This document shows, one piece after another, positions 4,635 through 6,751 of a stretch of DNA of 6,751 bases. A program made the position numbers and the translations under genes. Position 1 is the stretch's first letter, and each line of letters starts with the position of its first letter. The DNA is from Methanomassiliicoccales archaeon UBA147 (GTDB taxonomy: Archaea; Thermoplasmatota; Thermoplasmata; SG8-5): positions 1 to 6,751 of the forward strand of contig DAJR01000026.1 of NCBI GenBank assembly GCA_002496385.1, written 5' to 3'. Below the pieces are notes generated by a model. It saw only the letters and a program-made list of their open reading frames with translations. It did not search any database and had not been told where the DNA came from.

Positions 4635-4994
4635 TCACATCAATGTCAAATGGCCCGTGACCTTGTCAACTACGGCCTCGGGCGCCGGCCCGATACCGAG
4701 GCATGTCACGGTCCCTGGCGGGAGCTGGGTGTGCCCCGCGTCCGTGATAAGCGAATGTGGGAGCTTGGATTTCCTGGCTTCGTCCTGCAGCAGTCTCAAT
4801 TCCCCCAAATCCTTGGCTTTCACGACGACCTTCTTCTGACCTTCGCCATACCAGGTTTCGTACCAGTCTTTATGGTTCTTCTTGGCCGACATGGCACAGT
4901 TCACCGCGGCATGCGCGACCTGCGCGGCCATCTTTCCCGGGCTCAGTTTCAGGTCCCCTCTCACCGCGATCACCATTTTGCATTCTTCAGTCAT
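4635..4994 (-). CDS. pth2: Peptidyl-tRNA hydrolase, archaeal/eukaryotic type (Pth2)
   Basis: The 119-residue product matches Pth2 in length and sequence. It cleaves the ester bond of peptidyl-tRNA released from stalled ribosomes and so recycles tRNA in the cytosol. The N-terminal signature is MVIAVRGDLKLSPGKMAAQVAHAAV (7-31), with D14, K16, K21, Q25 and H28. The C-terminal signature is ITDAGHTQLPPGTVTCLGIGP (83-103), with D85 and T89 at the catalytic face. The ATG at 4994 overlaps the end of the DUF1616 gene by 8 bases and has GTGAG upstream. The frame stays open to 5195, but the extension is a shadow of the neighbouring gene. ATG at codon 7 is a possible but less favoured start. Confidence 0.95.
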   Translation of the reverse strand: MTEECKMVIAVRGDLKLSPGKMAAQVAHAAVNCAMSAKKNHKDWYETWYGEGQKKVVVKAKDLGELRLLQDEARKSKLPHSLITDAGHTQLPPGTVTCLGIGPAPEAVVDKVTGHLTLM

Positions 4995-5637
4995 TCTTCT
5001 CACTTTCCTCCGGCTCTGTATCGGCCTTCTCAGCATCGGTCGGTGCTTTTGGGCTGGCATAGCCCCTCTCGATGTCTTTAATTGCCGCTTCCACCTCGGC
5101 CAGTTTGGCCAGAATTGCCCTGCGGCGGTCCAGGTAATAGGATTTTTGCTCGCCCGAATGGGCTTCCGCCATCCTCTCGCATTTCGCAATCTCATTCACA
5201 AGCCCGAACCTCTCCTTCATGAGAACCTGGTGTTTGAGCCTTTGCTGCCTGTCCGCTATCCGCGGGATATCGTCGTCCCGCATGCCCGGGGAGGGAAACC
5301 TGATGAGTGAGGGGTGCAGGCGCCCCATGATGGGCAAGCCTCCGCGCAGCCATGCAGCCGTGAAAAAGAGCAGCGAAAGCAGGACAAGGCAAACTGTGAT
5401 GGGTATTGCCGTGACATACCCCATTCCGGTGTCCGGATTGACGCCCGCCGAGTTCAGGGCAAAATTGACAAGTATGGTGACCACGATGCTGAGTCCTATC
5501 CCTAAGGCGAGACGGTAAACCCAGTCCAGTTCAGGGTCGAGCTCGCCCTTCCTCGGGAAAAGGGCCTGGACCAGCAGGATTCCCGGTATGAAGAAAATCA
5601 ACAGGAGAGCCCCAACCAGCCTCAGAAAGTCCAACAT
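4987..5637 (-). CDS. DUF1616-family membrane protein with coiled-coil tail
   Basis: This is a 216-residue membrane protein of unknown function. Three hydrophobic segments (about 4-26, 41-64, 74-97) are predicted to span the membrane. The segment LDPELDWVYRLALGIGLSIV (34-53) resembles the DUF1616 signature of an acidic/aromatic start followed by GLS-containing helix 2. After residue 100 the protein is soluble. A charged helical stretch (about 127-192, heptad-like, rich in Arg, Lys, Glu and Leu) is probably a coiled coil, and the C-terminus (200-216) is strongly acidic. The ATG at 5637 is 2 bases after the RNase Z stop and is served by GAGGA inside the end of that gene. The tail could tether something to the membrane, but no partner can be named. 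Confidence 0.8.
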   Translation of the reverse strand: MLDFLRLVGALLLIFFIPGILLVQALFPRKGELDPELDWVYRLALGIGLSIVVTILVNFALNSAGVNPDTGMGYVTAIPITVCLVLLSLLFFTAAWLRGGLPIMGRLHPSLIRFPSPGMRDDDIPRIADRQQRLKHQVLMKERFGLVNEIAKCERMAEAHSGEQKSYYLDRRRAILAKLAEVEAAIKDIERGYASPKAPTDAEKADTEPEESEKND

Positions 5638-5639
5638 TA

Positions 5640-6554
5640 TTATTCCTCATTTTTATATTTAACATCATATTCAAGAAAATCCTCTGCAACCCGGCTGTTC
5701 TCGAACACGGCCTTCGCGTCCGCCTCCAATTGCCCGGTCTCCTCGTATCTCGGGCTGATATGTGTGAGGAACAATTTGCCTGCGTTCGCCTTCTTGGCTG
5801 CTTCAGCAGCCTGCCTCGATGAGGAATGGCAGTAATAATTGGCTTTCTCCTCCAGGTCCAGGGCGGTGGTTGCGTCGTGTATCAGTACATCGCAGTCCTT
5901 CGCAAGCGCGGTTATGGCGTCGCAGGGCTTCGTGTCGCCTGTATAAACCACCTTTCTGCCGGGCCTCGGCGGCCCCAGCACCATGTCCGGCGTGAATGTC
6001 TTCCCTTTGTGCTCCACAGTTTTCCCGCTCTGCAATTGGCTGAACAGTTTGCCCTCCGGTATTCCGAGCTCCAGGGCCCTTGCCTTGTTGAACTTGCCCG
6101 GCCTCAGGTTTTCCTCCAGCGCGTAGAAGACCGCGGGAACGTTGTGGGATGCCTCTGCCACAGAAACCCTGTACTCCCCGAACTCCAGGACATCGCCCGG
6201 CTTCACATCGTTCATGCTCACAGGGTAGCTGGGGCTGTAGTAGCCGAGGTTCATGATTGTCAGGATGAGGTCCGAGCATCCCTCGGGCCCGTATATTTCA
6301 AGCTCGTGCTTGCGGTCGTTCAGGGACATGCTTTGCAGCAAGCCCGGAAGTCCGAGAAAATGGTCCCCGTGGAAGTGGGTGATGAATATCTTGCTCACCT
6401 GCATGAATGAAACCGTTGACTTCATCAGCTGGCGCTGGGTCCCTTCGCCGCAGTCGAAGAGCAGCACTTCGGAACCGCGTTTGACAGCGACGGCCGATAC
6501 ATTCCTCTCGGGGGACGGCCAACTGCCGCCAGTGCCCAGGAACACTATCTTCAT
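5640..6554 (-). CDS. rnz: Ribonuclease Z (tRNA 3'-processing endonuclease)
   Basis: This 304-residue metallo-beta-lactamase enzyme cuts precursor tRNAs after the discriminator base. Length and motifs match the short RNase Z (ElaC) form. It has the N-terminal FLGTGGSWPSPERNVSA (5-21), phosphodiesterase-type FDCGEGTQRQLM (33-44), and zinc motif HFHGDH (60-65: H60, H62, D64, H65). H137 (ASHNVP), D207 (YTGDTKP), H243 (YCHSSSRQAAEAA) and H265 (LFLTHISPRY) complete the zinc and active-site set. An insertion at about 145-198 is the exosite region typical of the family. It heads the operon with DUF1616, Pth2 and DUF99. The TATA box puts the transcript start almost at the ATG, so the mRNA is probably leaderless. 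The tRNA-Leu in this window encodes CCA, a context in which RNase Z is usually inhibited. Confidence 0.95.
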   Translation of the reverse strand: MKIVFLGTGGSWPSPERNVSAVAVKRGSEVLLFDCGEGTQRQLMKSTVSFMQVSKIFITHFHGDHFLGLPGLLQSMSLNDRKHELEIYGPEGCSDLILTIMNLGYYSPSYPVSMNDVKPGDVLEFGEYRVSVAEASHNVPAVFYALEENLRPGKFNKARALELGIPEGKLFSQLQSGKTVEHKGKTFTPDMVLGPPRPGRKVVYTGDTKPCDAITALAKDCDVLIHDATTALDLEEKANYYCHSSSRQAAEAAKKANAGKLFLTHISPRYEETGQLEADAKAVFENSRVAEDFLEYDVKYKNEE

Positions 6555-6576
6555 GGGGCTTTGTAAGATGCCGACC

Positions 6577-6586
6577 GATATTAAGG
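6577..6586 (-). promoter_or_regulatory. TATA box of the RNase Z operon
   Basis: On the minus strand CCTTAATATC is centred about 27 bases before the RNase Z ATG at 6554, so transcription should begin at or within a few bases of the start codon. The bases between box and ATG include a copy of the TCGGCATCTT motif that recurs in the nearby hairpin. Confidence 0.6.
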
Positions 6587-6635
6587 TTTTCGGAATTTAC
6601 CGGTATCCAAAGTCCTGCGGGACATTTGGACGTGC

Positions 6636-6699
6636 TTAGTGTAAAGATGCCGAGAACCCTCAGTCCTTCAGGGCTGAGATGAATCGGCATGAACACTAA
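6636..6699. repeat. Three-segment long stem-loop, candidate structured RNA
   Basis: Nested perfect arms are visible: TTAGTGT (6636-6642) with ACACTAA (6693-6699), ATGCCGA (6647-6653) with TCGGCAT (6684-6690), and CTCAGTCC (6659-6666) with GGGCTGAG (6671-6678), closed by a TTCA loop. They are separated by internal loops of 4x2 and 5x5 bases. On the plus strand the one non-Watson-Crick pair is a G-U wobble; on the minus strand it would be an A-C mismatch, so a plus-strand RNA folds better. No coding frame covers it. Confidence 0.6.
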
Positions 6700-6723
6700 C
6701 GTGATATGCCGTTGCATGCCGTC

Positions 6724-6737
6724 CTGATATATTCAAA
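6724..6737 (-). promoter_or_regulatory. TATA-like AT-rich box near the right edge
   Basis: On the minus strand TTTGAATATATCAG contains a good TATA-like core. Initiation about 25 bases on would fall near 6705, just before the long stem-loop. On the plus strand the same bases could instead serve a gene beyond the window. Direction cannot be decided here. Confidence 0.3.
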
Positions 6738-6751
6738 GAAAATCGAAGCCT

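Larger units (their letters stand above)
6562..6721. repeat. Cluster of ATGCCG motifs upstream of RNase Z
   Basis: ATGCCG or its complement occurs five times in about 155 bases: 6568-6573, 6647-6652, 6685-6690 (reverse), 6706-6711 and 6716-6721. The first two belong to a longer direct repeat, TGTAAGATGCCGA (6562-6574) and TGTAAAGATGCCGA (6640-6653). The last two are 10 bases apart, one helical turn. This arrangement could be a regulator's binding sites around the RNase Z promoter. Confidence 0.45.

Noticed and set aside
4332..5081. Plus-strand open frame of 249 codons spanning DUF99 and Pth2
   Set aside because: It crosses two well-supported minus-strand genes and their junction, so it is a shadow frame.
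6674..6727. C/D box guide RNA (CTGA followed by GATGAA, with CTGA at 6724-6727)
   Set aside because: The D'-like and C'-like boxes overlap without a spacer, and no proper C box RTGATGA is present upstream, so the required box order is not met.

Overview
The window is archaeal, most likely from a euryarchaeote. Every gene with an identifiable product belongs to a typically archaeal set: fibrillarin, an archaeal NAC homologue, Pth2-type peptidyl-tRNA hydrolase, a DUF99/UPF0215 protein, a DUF1616 membrane protein, RNase Z and an RHH-ACT (NikR-type) regulator. TATA-like boxes sit about 25 bases before the inferred transcript starts, several genes look leaderless or nearly so, and the tRNA gene encodes its own CCA. 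A Thermoplasmata-like lineage is possible, but the sequence alone does not settle it.

Layout. Bases 1-302 hold a class II tRNA-Leu(GAG) gene, followed by a gene-free stretch rich in perfect inverted repeats. This stretch also carries an exact 14-base second copy of the tRNA 3' end. At 303-710 on the minus strand is a NikR-like regulator that has lost two of the canonical nickel-binding histidines. Divergent from it, on the plus strand, is a compact unit (828-2279): an E1-like ThiF-family adenylyltransferase, an overlapping ThiS/MoaD-like sulfur carrier ending in Gly-Gly, and fibrillarin starting almost at the carrier's stop. NAC (2328-2705) follows from its own TATA box.

Bases 2706-2912, between convergent genes, contain G-rich telomere-like repeats able to form a G-quadruplex, a perfect 10-bp hairpin, and a degenerate four-copy tandem repeat carrying the same motif in the opposite orientation. 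From 2913 to the right everything is on the minus strand. RNase Z (5640-6554), a DUF1616 protein, Pth2 and DUF99 form a tight operon, with 2-base, 8-base-overlap and 4-base junctions. An M29 metallo-aminopeptidase (2913-4016) lies downstream with its own TATA box. The last 200 bases hold a long three-part stem-loop (6636-6699) inside a cluster of ATGCCG motifs.

Functional reading. The minus-strand operon joins tRNA 3' maturation (RNase Z) with recycling of peptidyl-tRNA (Pth2), and the plus-strand genes include rRNA 2'-O-methylation (fibrillarin) and nascent-chain handling (NAC). Most of the window is therefore informational housekeeping. The less ordinary parts are the orphan ThiF/ThiS pair with no thiazole genes beside it, the metal-site-altered regulator facing it, and three structured non-coding regions (1-302, 2706-2912, 6555-6751).
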